Source: Parcubacteria group bacterium GW2011_GWA1_47_8 (GTDB lineage Bacteria > Patescibacteriota > Minisyncoccia > Phycocordibacterales > UBA1550). From it: a stretch of DNA of 12,114 nt. Position 1 is the stretch's first letter, and each line of letters starts with the position of its first letter. The notes below the pieces were generated by a model, which worked only from the letters and a program-made list of their open reading frames with translations, searched no databases and was not told the origin of the DNA. Location: the NCBI GenBank assembly GCA_000996605.1, contig LCOP01000015.1, forward strand, positions 1 through 12,114, in the 5' to 3' direction. The translations under genes were made by a program, and so were the position numbers. Shown here piece by piece: positions 4,540 to 10,716 of this stretch.

Positions 4540-5838
4540 AAAATATTTCTCGACCGTATTCATTCAATTCATTTTATCGGCATCGGCGGTATTGGTGTCT
4601 CGGCGATCGCACGCATGATGCTTCTTCGGGATGTGCGGGTGTCTGGTTCTGACAAGGCACTCTCGGTTGTTACTGATCGGCTGGTGTCGCTTGGCGCGCG
4701 AATCTTTGTCGGGCATGAGGTGAAGAATCTTCCGGATGATCCGGATGCCGTTGTTTATTCGCCAGCAGTGCCGACGGACAACTCAGAGCTCGTGGTTGCG
4801 CGCGAGCGGGGGATTCCTATCTACTCATATCCTGAAATACTCGGTGAAATCTCGCGCGGGATGCACACGATTGCGGTTGCGGGGACGCATGGCAAAACAA
4901 CAACGACCGCGATGCTCGCTGATGTATTTATTGAAGCAAAGAAAAGTCCAACGGTTATCGTGGGAAGCATGCTTAAAAAATGGGGAGATAATTTTGTAGC
5001 AGGTGAGAGCAATATTTTTATCGTCGAAGCGTGTGAGTACAAACGTTCGTTCCTCCATCTTTCGCCCGAAGTGTTGGTCATCACGAACATCGATAATGAC
5101 CACCTCGATTATTATGGGACGATAGAGGGCGTGCAGAAGGCGTTTCAAGAGTTGGTGGAAAAAGTTCCAGCAACAGGAGTCATCGTGTGTGACCCAAACG
5201 ACCCGCGTGTGGCACCCGTGCTCACAAAAGCTGTCGCGCATATTGTCGATTACCAACTTGGAGGCGGAGCCTCCAAGTTGAGGCTTCAGGTGGCAGGTGA
5301 GCATAATATTAAAAATGCGAAAGCGGCGCTCGCCGTGGCGCATGTGTTTGGTATTATGGACGAAACATCGGCTCGTGCCCTCGGCGGTTTTCAAGGAACA
5401 TGGCGGCGTATGGAATTTGTAGGGCGTATGGCAAATGGTGCACAGGTGTACGACGATTACGCACATCATCCGACCGAGGTGCGCGCAACGCTTCAGGGGA
5501 TTCGAGCAAAACATCCCGACGAGCGTATCCGTGTTGTGTTTGAACCGCATCTTTATTCGCGGGTGAAATTTTTTCAGGATGATTTTGCGCGAGGTTTTGG
5601 GGATGCTGACGAGGTTATCATTGCGCCCATTTATGCAGGTCGTGAAGAGGTCGATCCTCTCGTGACCAAAGAAATACTCGCGGAGGTTATCGGGCGCATT
5701 CATCCGCACGCGCACGTGGAAGGGGATTTTGTCGCTATTGAAACATACCTTCGGACGACCGCACAAAAAGATGATATCATTGTGCTTATGGGCGCGGGGG
5801 ATGTGTACAAACTTGCTCCACGTTTGCTTGAAAAATAG
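4534..5838 (+). CDS. murC: UDP-N-acetylmuramate--L-alanine ligase
   Basis: MurC joins L-alanine to UDP-MurNAc, the first amino-acid step of peptidoglycan precursor synthesis, in the cytoplasm with ATP. The 434 residues are slightly short for the family. The N-terminal UDP-binding domain has FIGIGGIGVSAIA (14-26). The P-loop is GTHGKTTTT (117-125), followed by EACEYKRSF (165-173), NIDNDHLDYYG (185-195), AGEHNIKNAKAAL (254-266) and DDYAHHPTEV (307-316), all typical of MurC. The start ATG is the first base of the right target duplication of the inserted element; no SD precedes it. The segment between the central and C-terminal domains (241-249, QLGGGASKL) is encoded by a perfect 12-bp hairpin, and the equivalent region is longer in other MurC proteins as I recall them. 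rsmI begins 3 nt after the stop. Confidence 0.96.
   Translation: MNKIFLDRIHSIHFIGIGGIGVSAIARMMLLRDVRVSGSDKALSVVTDRLVSLGARIFVGHEVKNLPDDPDAVVYSPAVPTDNSELVVARERGIPIYSYPEILGEISRGMHTIAVAGTHGKTTTTAMLADVFIEAKKSPTVIVGSMLKKWGDNFVAGESNIFIVEACEYKRSFLHLSPEVLVITNIDNDHLDYYGTIEGVQKAFQELVEKVPATGVIVCDPNDPRVAPVLTKAVAHIVDYQLGGGASKLRLQVAGEHNIKNAKAALAVAHVFGIMDETSARALGGFQGTWRRMEFVGRMANGAQVYDDYAHHPTEVRATLQGIRAKHPDERIRVVFEPHLYSRVKFFQDDFARGFGDADEVIIAPIYAGREEVDPLVTKEILAEVIGRIHPHAHVEGDFVAIETYLRTTAQKDDIIVLMGAGDVYKLAPRLLEK
5254..5280. repeat. Perfect hairpin inside murC coding sequence
   Basis: A 12-bp stem (5254-5265 with 5269-5280) closes the 3-nt loop GGA. It is in frame and encodes QLGGGASKL at a domain junction. 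Its form, GGC-NNN-GCC at the tip, matches that of the intergenic hairpin at 6557-6589. Confidence 0.8.
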
Positions 5839-5841
5839 TTT

Positions 5842-6528
5842 ATGGCAACACTTTTTATTATTGGAACCCCAATCGGCAACCTCGAAGACATTACGCTTCG
5901 GGCGCTTCGCGTGCTCAAGGAAGTTGACCTCATTTTGTGCGAGGATACGCGCGTGACGAAACGTTTGCTTTCAAAATATGAAATCACGACGCCAACGATG
6001 AGCTACCATGCGCAGTCGAAACTTGCAAAGGTTGAGAAGATCTCTGCGCTCCTTGAAGAGGGGAAAAATCTCGCGCTTGTTTCTGATGCAGGCACCCCGT
6101 GTATATCGGACCCCGGGATGCTTCTTGTTTATCAGGTGCGAGAAAAATTTGGTGATCAGGTCGCTATTGTTCCAATCCCAGGACCATCAGCACTTGTGAC
6201 CGCCTTTTCAGCTGCAGGAATTTCTGTCGCGGAGTTTACCTTTCTCGGGTTCCTTCCCCATAAAAAGGGGCGAGAAACTTTATTTAAAGAAATAGCAGAT
6301 TCAAAACGTGTGATGGCGTTCTATGAGTCACCTCATCGTATTGAAAAAACACTCGAGTCGTTAGAAAAATTCTGTGGTGCTGAGCGTAGAGTTATTGTTG
6401 CCCGCGAATTAACAAAAATTTATGAAGAATTTGTACGGGGAACAATCGCTGAAGCCCGTGCTCATTTTGCCACCCACCCCGACCGCATACGGGGAGAGTT
6501 TGTGGTGATTATAGAGGGTAGAATGTAG
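5842..6528 (+). CDS. rsmI: 16S rRNA C1402 2'-O-methyltransferase
   Basis: RsmI methylates the ribose of C1402 in the 16S decoding centre using S-adenosylmethionine. The tetrapyrrole-methylase fold is clear: FIIGTPIGNLEDITLRAL near the N-terminus, CEDTRVTKRLL, LVSDAGTPCISDPG, IPGPSALVTAF, FLGFLPHKK, MAFYESPHRI, ARELTKIYEEFVRGT and GEFVVIIEG at the end. At 228 residues it lacks the ~50-residue C-terminal extension of the 286-residue E. coli protein, so it is a minimal catalytic form. It starts 3 nt after murC, without an SD, so translation probably depends on re-initiation. The last codons (GRM, stop) run into the first heptad of the repeat at 6520, so the gene end appears to have been set by that repeat. 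The target base is present in the 16S fragment (position 79). Confidence 0.95.
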   Translation: MATLFIIGTPIGNLEDITLRALRVLKEVDLILCEDTRVTKRLLSKYEITTPTMSYHAQSKLAKVEKISALLEEGKNLALVSDAGTPCISDPGMLLVYQVREKFGDQVAIVPIPGPSALVTAFSAAGISVAEFTFLGFLPHKKGRETLFKEIADSKRVMAFYESPHRIEKTLESLEKFCGAERRVIVARELTKIYEEFVRGTIAEARAHFATHPDRIRGEFVVIIEGRM

Positions 6529-6639
6529 AATGTAGAATATGGAATATCGAATATGGAGCCCAAAATTCGCCTTTGGCGAATTTTGGGCTTTGGGGGTTGA
6601 GTCCATTCCACATTCCACATTCAATATTCCATATTCCAT
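6520..6639. repeat. Heptad repeats in inverted arrays around a hairpin
   Basis: Five imperfect 7-bp units of type NGAATRT (6520-6554) are followed by a perfect 15-bp hairpin (6557-6571 with 6575-6589, loop TTT). After a 15-nt gap come five heptads of type ATTCCAY/ATTCAAT (6605-6639), the same unit in inverted orientation. The outer arrays can also pair with each other, partly through G-U pairs. No U-tract follows, so this is not a plain terminator. The rsmI stop codon lies in the first two heptads. Confidence 0.8.
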
Positions 6640-6648
6640 TTTTTCATG

Positions 6649-6654
6649 TATACT
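6649..6654 (+). promoter_or_regulatory. -10 box of the 6662 gene, probably leaderless
   Basis: TATACT (6649-6654) ends 7 nt before the ATG at 6662, which places the transcription start at or next to the start codon. No SD is present. The -35 position falls in the heptad repeats and is not recognisable. Confidence 0.55.
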
Positions 6655-6661
6655 GTTTTAT

Positions 6662-6940
6662 ATGACAAAATACACTGCGATTATATTGCTCGGCGTCTTT
6701 GTTGCCGCGCTTGCTTTTTTTGGAGGCCCTCCGAGCGCTGTGCGCACCGTATTATACGTTGCAAGCGGTCTTGGTATTGCGGTTTTAAGCTACCTTTCTT
6801 CGGTTGTGTATTGCAGTAATTGCAAGAAGCTAATTGAAGATGCAGAACAGGCTTTTGACACCAAAGCATCGGGGCTTTCGGAGAATGCACCGCAAACGAA
6901 AGCACCACCGCAAGACATAACTTCGCCGCCGATGAAATGA
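6662..6940 (+). CDS. Small two-helix membrane protein with CxxC
   Basis: A 92-residue protein of unknown function. The ATG at 6662 is preferred to the in-frame ATG at 6539, because the extra 41 residues would be translated from the repeat and hairpin. Two hydrophobic segments, about residues 5-20 and 27-50, are followed by CSNCKKLI (51-58), a CxxC that could bind metal or be redox active. An acidic, Pro/Ala/Thr-rich tail follows. It overlaps the next gene by ATGA (6937-6940), which suggests translational coupling and a shared role at the membrane, though the function is not visible. Confidence 0.8.
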   Translation: MTKYTAIILLGVFVAALAFFGGPPSAVRTVLYVASGLGIAVLSYLSSVVYCSNCKKLIEDAEQAFDTKASGLSENAPQTKAPPQDITSPPMK

Positions 6941-8109
6941 AAACCGAGAGAAAGAACATAGGTGCTGTGATCGTGCTGACGGGGGGAATTTTTTCCGCCT
7001 TTTATTTTTTGATGCCCGCACTTTTTTCTCGAGAGTATGATTTTGATATTGACCCGAATCTCAACGCGAAAGCGGCGGAAGTGGGAGATGCGATATCAAA
7101 GGCACCGGAATTTATTGCGACGCACGTGCCGACTCCCGAGCCGCTCAAGGCGATCTATATAACGGCGTGCGTGGCGAGTGTTCCGTCGTGGCGCACGAAG
7201 CTCGCCCACATGATTGATACCACCGAGCTCAATGCGGTGGTGATTGATGTGAAGGATTATTCGGGGACGATAGCGTATTTCCCCACGAATCCGAAATTGA
7301 AAGAAGTTTTGGGTACTGGGTGTCGTGTGCGCGACCTAAGGGAATTCGTCGCGTCGCTCCATGAGAAAAATATTTACGTCATCGGTCGTATTACGGTTTT
7401 TCAAGACCCCGCGTATACCAACGCGCATCCCGAACTTGCGGTAAAGAAAGCTGATGGGGTGACGGTATGGAAGGACCGCAAAGGACTTTCGTTCATTGAC
7501 GTAAGCGCCAAGCCGTATTGGGAATATATTACCACACTTGCCCTCGATACCTACGCGCAGGGATTCGACGAGATCAATTTTGATTACATCCGTTTTCCGT
7601 CTGACGGAAACATGCAGGACATTTCATACACATGGACAGGCACCACGACCAAACCGCTCGCGCTTGAGAAATTTTTTACATACCTCGAGGAGAAGGTAAA
7701 GCCATCGGGGGCGGTCATCTCGGCGGACCTCTTTGGCATGGTGACGACCAATACCGATGATCTGGGCATCGGGCAAGTGCTCGAGCCCGCACTACGCCAT
7801 TTTGATTATGTGGCGCCGATGGTGTACCCGTCGCACTACCCGCCGCAGTTTAATGGCTGGGCGAATCCGAACCAACACGTGTATGAGGTGGTGCACTATG
7901 CAATGAGCCGTGCCGTCCTGCGCGCAAAAACCGCTTCGACCACCCCCACAAAACTCCGCCCGTGGCTCCAAGATTTTGATTATGGCGGCAACTACGGCGC
8001 GGTTGAAGTCCGTGCACAAATTCAAGCAACCTATGATTCGGGGCTTACCAGTTGGATGTTATGGGATCCGGGGAATTTGTATACTGTTTCAGCACTGAAG
8101 GCAGAGTAA
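6937..8109 (+). CDS. DUF4015 family putative glycoside hydrolase, membrane-anchored
   Basis: This 390-residue protein begins with a short basic N-terminus and one hydrophobic segment (about 8-28), then a linker and an extracytoplasmic domain of the DUF4015 (Pfam PF13200) glycosidase-like family. The domain starts near residue 68 (KAIYITACVAS). Typical blocks are NAVVIDVKDYSGTIAY, IYVIGRITVFQDP, DRKGLSFIDVSAKPYWEY, GFDEINFDYIRFPSDG and VAPMVYPSHY, in a TIM-barrel-like order. It ends WMLWDPGNLYTVSALKAE. Substrate is unknown; a cell-wall or surface polysaccharide is likely given the anchor and the mur neighbours. The start overlaps the previous stop as ATGA. A degenerate second copy of the last 30 codons lies at 9298-9387, beyond the ATPase/DUF4325 cassette. 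Confidence 0.9.
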   Translation: MKTERKNIGAVIVLTGGIFSAFYFLMPALFSREYDFDIDPNLNAKAAEVGDAISKAPEFIATHVPTPEPLKAIYITACVASVPSWRTKLAHMIDTTELNAVVIDVKDYSGTIAYFPTNPKLKEVLGTGCRVRDLREFVASLHEKNIYVIGRITVFQDPAYTNAHPELAVKKADGVTVWKDRKGLSFIDVSAKPYWEYITTLALDTYAQGFDEINFDYIRFPSDGNMQDISYTWTGTTTKPLALEKFFTYLEEKVKPSGAVISADLFGMVTTNTDDLGIGQVLEPALRHFDYVAPMVYPSHYPPQFNGWANPNQHVYEVVHYAMSRAVLRAKTASTTPTKLRPWLQDFDYGGNYGAVEVRAQIQATYDSGLTSWMLWDPGNLYTVSALKAE

Positions 8110-8137
8110 GGGAGCTGAAGCAGGGATTTAACAGACA

Positions 8138-8210
8138 TGCATAGGTTTACGATTAAAATACATAGATTGTTCAGATTTTACATAGATTACTAATCACCTT
8201 GCATAGATTA
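8138..8210 (+). repeat. Four direct repeats spaced about two helical turns
   Basis: CATAGGTT at 8140 and CATAGATT at 8161, 8181 and 8202 are spaced 21, 20 and 21 bp. Each is preceded by TA or TG, giving the consensus TRCATAGATT. All would lie on one face of the DNA. The last copy overlaps the -35 box of the downstream promoter, so this is a probable operator, perhaps bound by the HTH domain of the gene it precedes. Confidence 0.8.
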
Positions 8211-8227
8211 TGCCATTATGGTATACT
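8199..8227 (+). promoter_or_regulatory. Promoter of the HTH-ATPase gene
   Basis: TTGCAT (8199-8204), a 17-nt spacer and TATACT (8222-8227) give a predicted start near 8234. That excludes the upstream ATG at 8218 and leaves the ATG at 8239 with a leader of about 5 nt. The -35 is embedded in the fourth operator repeat. Confidence 0.75.
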
Positions 8228-8238
8228 TTCTGCGTGAG

Positions 8239-8979
8239 ATGCTTAACTATATGGATCAAGATTTAATGACAATAGGTGAGGCTGCCATTGCCCTAGATGT
8301 CTCTGTCGACACATTGAGACGCTGGGACGAAAGCGGGCGTTTCTCGTCGATAAGGAATACTCCTCTCGGGCATCGTTATTATTCCAAAAAAGCAATAGAG
8401 ATTTATTTGAGTGATCTGTTAAAGTTGGCGACAGGGTGGATTTCAGACGGCGAAGAAATTCCAGCCCACTTTTATTGCAAAGACAGTTCTATTTTTCAGG
8501 CTCGTCTTTCAAAAATGCAGGACCAGCTTGGCGAAGTTGCTGATGAGGAGGTCAAGAAATTTTTTCCGCTTGTTGTTGCTGTTGCCGGAGAGATTGGAGA
8601 TAATTCCTTCAGCCACAATTTGGGTAATTGGCCGGATGTTCCGGGGATATTTTTTGGGTATGATTTAAACAGGAGGCAGGTCGTGCTTGCTGATCGCGGT
8701 CAAGGAGTTTTGCAAACACTAAAACGGGTAAGGCCAGAACTCTTGGACGACAAGCAAGCGTTAAAGGTTGCATTCACGGAGATTGTTTCAGGAAGAGCTC
8801 CAGAAGAAAGAGGGAATGGCTTGAAGTTTGTGAGGCGGGTCGTAACCAAAAGTTTATTGGGACTCTTTTTCCAGTCGGGCAGTGCTCAGTTGGAGTTGAA
8901 GAGGGGTATCTCGGAAGATCTGCATATCAAGCAGGCGCAAGAGTATTATCGCGGGTGCCTTGCTTCCATTACTTTTTAA
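8239..8979 (+). CDS. HTH-GHKL ATPase fusion protein
   Basis: With the start at 8239 the protein has 246 residues; 8251 is an alternative start, while 8218 lies upstream of the promoter. Residues about 10-55 are a MerR/excisionase-type winged HTH (MTIGEAAIALDVSVDTLRRW...GHRYYSKKAIEIYL). Residues about 108-225 form a GHKL ATPase domain. The N-box is EIGDNSFSH (E118, D121, N122, H126), G1 is DRGQG (152-156) and G2 is RGNGL (191-195). There is no histidine phospho-acceptor domain and no membrane segment, so it resembles a cytoplasmic anti-sigma-type ATPase rather than a sensor kinase. The DUF4325 gene follows 14 nt later. DNA binding switched by ATP and by the STAS-like partner is inferred. The operator repeats upstream suggest autoregulation. 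Confidence 0.85.
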   Translation: MLNYMDQDLMTIGEAAIALDVSVDTLRRWDESGRFSSIRNTPLGHRYYSKKAIEIYLSDLLKLATGWISDGEEIPAHFYCKDSSIFQARLSKMQDQLGEVADEEVKKFFPLVVAVAGEIGDNSFSHNLGNWPDVPGIFFGYDLNRRQVVLADRGQGVLQTLKRVRPELLDDKQALKVAFTEIVSGRAPEERGNGLKFVRRVVTKSLLGLFFQSGSAQLELKRGISEDLHIKQAQEYYRGCLASITF

Positions 8980-8993
8980 TTTAAAATATAAAT

Positions 8994-9287
8994 ATGAAAA
9001 TAGCCCTAAAAAAATTTGGAACCACGCTTACTTCCCGCCAAGCGGGAAGGGAGGCTTTTTCCGCGTTCGGGCCGGCCCTTCAGGGAGTTTCAAGTAATGA
9101 AAGTATTGAAGTTGATTTTGAAGGTGTCATAACATTTGCCCCTTCGTGGGGGGATGAGTTTTTGACGCCTCTCATCGAAAAATATAATGGAAAGGTTTTG
9201 CTGAAGAATACAGGGAACCCCTCTGTCGAAGCGACCTTGGATATTTTAGAAGAAGTGGGCAAGACAAAGTTTCGTAAGGAGGTGTGA
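8994..9287 (+). CDS. STAS-like DUF4325 protein
   Basis: This 97-residue protein matches the STAS-like DUF4325 pattern (Pfam PF14213) in my judgement. It has FGTTLTSRQAGREAF near the N-terminus, SIEVDFEGVITFAPSWGDEF in the middle (the strand-loop-helix where STAS proteins carry the partner-switching site) and KVLLKNTGNPSVEATLDIL at the end. STAS-type proteins typically bind GHKL ATPases such as RsbW or SpoIIAB, so it is the expected partner of the fusion encoded 14 nt upstream. S54 of APSWGDEF is a candidate for the regulatory position, which is inference. The ATG has no SD. Just past its stop begins the displaced DUF4015 gene end. Confidence 0.8.
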   Translation: MKIALKKFGTTLTSRQAGREAFSAFGPALQGVSSNESIEVDFEGVITFAPSWGDEFLTPLIEKYNGKVLLKNTGNPSVEATLDILEEVGKTKFRKEV

Positions 9288-9297
9288 TGAAAGATAG

Positions 9298-9387
9298 ATC
9301 CAAGCGACCTACGACTTAGGTTTAAACTCATTGTTCCTCTGTGTTCCGAAGAATCTGTATACGAAGGAGGCGCTGAAGGCGGAGTAG
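9298..9387 (+). pseudogene. Displaced 3' end of a DUF4015 gene
   Basis: Thirty codons including the stop align without a gap to the last 30 codons of the intact DUF4015 gene (8020-8109). By my count 57 of 90 bases and 20 of 29 residues are identical. The fragment begins IQATYDLGLNS and ends PKNLYTKEALKAE. Changes such as W to L, W to C and D to V in the conserved WMLWDP block suggest decay. No start codon or upstream body is present. It is either the original gene end displaced by the cassette, or the last remnant of a tandem paralogue. Confidence 0.85.
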
Positions 9388-9411
9388 TTTTTCTGTAACA
9401 CTTATTTGTAT

Positions 9412-9441
9412 TTGCTAAAGTAGTATCGTGTGCAGTATAAT
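9412..9441 (+). promoter_or_regulatory. Consensus promoter before the 38-codon ORF
   Basis: TTGCTA (9412-9417), an 18-nt spacer and a perfect TATAAT (9436-9441) predict a start near 9448, about 8 nt before the ATG at 9456. It is the best -10 box in the window. Confidence 0.7.
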
Positions 9442-9455
9442 AAGCGTATCTTTAT

Positions 9456-9572
9456 ATGAAACTTAATTTAGAATTTAAAACAAACAAGCTATGGGAAGGA
9501 CTTGGAGGAGTATTTTCTTTTTTAACGTATTATTTCGGAGTCCTTTTTCGCCACTTGTTCCGTTCTTTTTAA
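9456..9572 (+). CDS. Small hydrophobic peptide (38 residues)
   Basis: The ORF encodes MKLNLEFKTNKLW followed by a hydrophobic, aromatic-rich stretch (GVFSFLTYYFGVLF) and a basic tail (RHLFRSF). It looks like a single-pass or membrane-associated peptide. A consensus promoter lies about 15 nt upstream; there is no SD. The stop is 20 nt before the MBL-fold gene, whose own promoter overlaps the end. It could be a real small protein, or only the leader of the transcript entering the next gene. Confidence 0.45.
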   Translation: MKLNLEFKTNKLWEGLGGVFSFLTYYFGVLFRHLFRSF

Positions 9573-9577
9573 AAATC

Positions 9578-9586
9578 TGCTAGACT
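9578..9586 (+). promoter_or_regulatory. Extended -10 of the MBL-fold gene, leaderless
   Basis: TGC-TAGACT (9578-9586) ends 6 nt before the ATG at 9593, placing the transcription start at the start codon. The interval contains only GTCCCC, with no SD. TTGTTC at 9555-9560 is too far (20 nt) for a good -35. Confidence 0.6.
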
Positions 9587-9592
9587 GTCCCC

Positions 9593-10222
9593 ATGATTGT
9601 CACATATTACGGTAAACAATTTTTCAAGGTCCAGGTGGGTGATACGGTTATCGCCTACAACCCCGTTGGCAAAGAGTCGAAATATAAAACTTCACGATTT
9701 GGCGCGGATATCGTGTTGTCGTCGCTCCGGCATGCTGATTTCAATGGTGCGGAGCAGTGTGCGTATGGCGACAAGGAGCCGTTTGTTATCAAGGGGCCGG
9801 GCGAATACGAAGTGGACGGGATTTTCATCAAAGGGTTCGGCGTGGATACGACATACGATGGCGAGAGAAAGATTAATACGATTTACTCGATGGTGTTCGA
9901 AGGGATTAACCTGTGCTTTTTGGGAGCCTTGCCGACGACCGATACATTATCGCGCGAGGTGAAAGAAGGACTCGGGGAAATCGACGTACTCTTTGTTCCG
10001 ATTGGCGGGGGAGAGATGCTCACGCCTGCGGATGCGTACAAACTCGCGCTTGCCCTTGAGGCGAAAGTAGTTATTCCCATGGATTATGAAGGCGCAAAGG
10101 GCGAGCTTAACACGTTCGTCAAAGAGGGTGGTGAAAATGCCGAAACGGTGGACAAATTTACGTTTAAGAAAAAAGATTTGGAAGACAAAGAGGGGCATGT
10201 GGTGGTGGTAAGCGCTGCATAG
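9593..10222 (+). CDS. MBL-fold protein with degenerate metal site
   Basis: This 209-residue protein has the fold of the UlaG-like metallo-beta-lactamase group (Pfam Lactamase_B_3): MIVTYYGKQFFKVQVGD at the start, GPGEYEVDGIFIKG (68-81), and IDVLFVPIGGGEMLTPADAYKLALALEAKVVIPMDY (130-165). Active relatives carry HxHxDH, HLGD and PxHY. Here the first site reads SLRHADFN (44-51), keeping H47 and D49 but with Leu and Phe in place of the first and last His. The second site reads FLGA (109-112), and the last IPMDY has Asp for His. Most metal ligands are therefore lost, so it is probably a pseudoenzyme or a binding protein. It is followed after 29 nt by a small membrane protein and then gyrA. Confidence 0.85.
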   Translation: MIVTYYGKQFFKVQVGDTVIAYNPVGKESKYKTSRFGADIVLSSLRHADFNGAEQCAYGDKEPFVIKGPGEYEVDGIFIKGFGVDTTYDGERKINTIYSMVFEGINLCFLGALPTTDTLSREVKEGLGEIDVLFVPIGGGEMLTPADAYKLALALEAKVVIPMDYEGAKGELNTFVKEGGENAETVDKFTFKKKDLEDKEGHVVVVSAA

Positions 10223-10251
10223 CGGCGGGGTTTTGTGCATACCGATAACAT

Positions 10252-10620
10252 ATGTCTTTTTTAAAAAAAATACAGGAGAAACCGGTCGCGTCGCGCAAAC
10301 GCATGGCGATCGTCCTTACGCTTGCGAGCTATGCGGTCGTGATGTTCGTATGGGTTTCTTCGTGGGACGCGCGTGCAGAGATCGAGGGGAACCGCGACAA
10401 GGCACTCTCGCCGATCGCAGGAATTTCCGAAGTATTTCATGGGTTTACGTCGCGCGTGTCGCGCGTGTCTGGAGAGCTTTCCGGAGCGACGCTCTCTGCT
10501 AATCCTGAACCAGCACCCGCGCCCACGGAAGCACAGACAGCATCTGCGACAGGCGGGTTCGACTTTTCGGGAATCGTGGTGATCGAGCAGTCTACGAGTA
10601 CGGAGGCTATGTTGAAATAG
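10252..10620 (+). CDS. Small single-pass membrane protein, unknown function
   Basis: A 122-residue protein that I do not recognise. A basic N-terminus (MSFLKKIQEKPVASRKR) precedes one membrane helix (about 18-38, MAIVLTLASYAVVMFVWVSSW). The rest, probably outside, is a short helical region followed by a Pro/Ala/Thr-rich linker (NPEPAPAPTEAQTASA) and a hydrophobic patch (FDFSGIVVIEQS). The ATG at 10252 has no SD. It lies 29 nt after the MBL-fold gene and before a strong terminator, so the two may be one transcript. Confidence 0.8.
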   Translation: MSFLKKIQEKPVASRKRMAIVLTLASYAVVMFVWVSSWDARAEIEGNRDKALSPIAGISEVFHGFTSRVSRVSGELSGATLSANPEPAPAPTEAQTASATGGFDFSGIVVIEQSTSTEAMLK

Positions 10621-10625
10621 TCTTT

Positions 10626-10688
10626 GTTGAAGTCAGGCTTCAACAGATGCGGGGGGTGCCGCAGGCGCCCCCCCGCCATTTTAATTTT
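10626..10688 (+). terminator. Double hairpin terminator before gyrA
   Basis: A first hairpin GTTGAAG-TCAGG-CTTCAAC (10626-10644) is followed by a GC-rich hairpin (10649-10676) pairing GCGGGGGG with CCCCCCCGC. The T-rich run ATTTTAATTTT then follows. It ends the upstream unit and isolates gyrA. Confidence 0.75.
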
Positions 10689-10698
10689 GCCACGTGTG

Positions 10699-10710
10699 TG
10701 GTAATATACA
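10699..10710 (+). promoter_or_regulatory. Promoter of gyrA, near-leaderless
   Basis: An extended -10 TGG-TAATAT (10699-10707) overlaps an alternative TATACA (10705-10710). Either places the transcription start within about 3 nt of the ATG at 10717. AGGA before the start is too close to act as a normal SD. Confidence 0.5.
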
Positions 10711-10716
10711 GGAATT

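Noticed and set aside
4825..5766. 313-residue reverse ORF within murC
   Set aside because: It is the antisense frame of a clear MurC gene and shows no protein family features.
6539..6661. In-frame N-terminal extension of the small membrane protein from 6539
   Set aside because: It would be encoded by the heptad repeats and hairpin; the -10 box just before 6662 gives the better start.
8218..8238. ATG at 8218 as start of the HTH-ATPase gene
   Set aside because: It lies upstream of the TATACT -10 box, so it would not be in the transcript from the predicted promoter.
3372..9600. CRISPR array
   Set aside because: The direct repeats seen (8-17 bp, two to four copies, short constant spacing) are too short and no cas genes are present.
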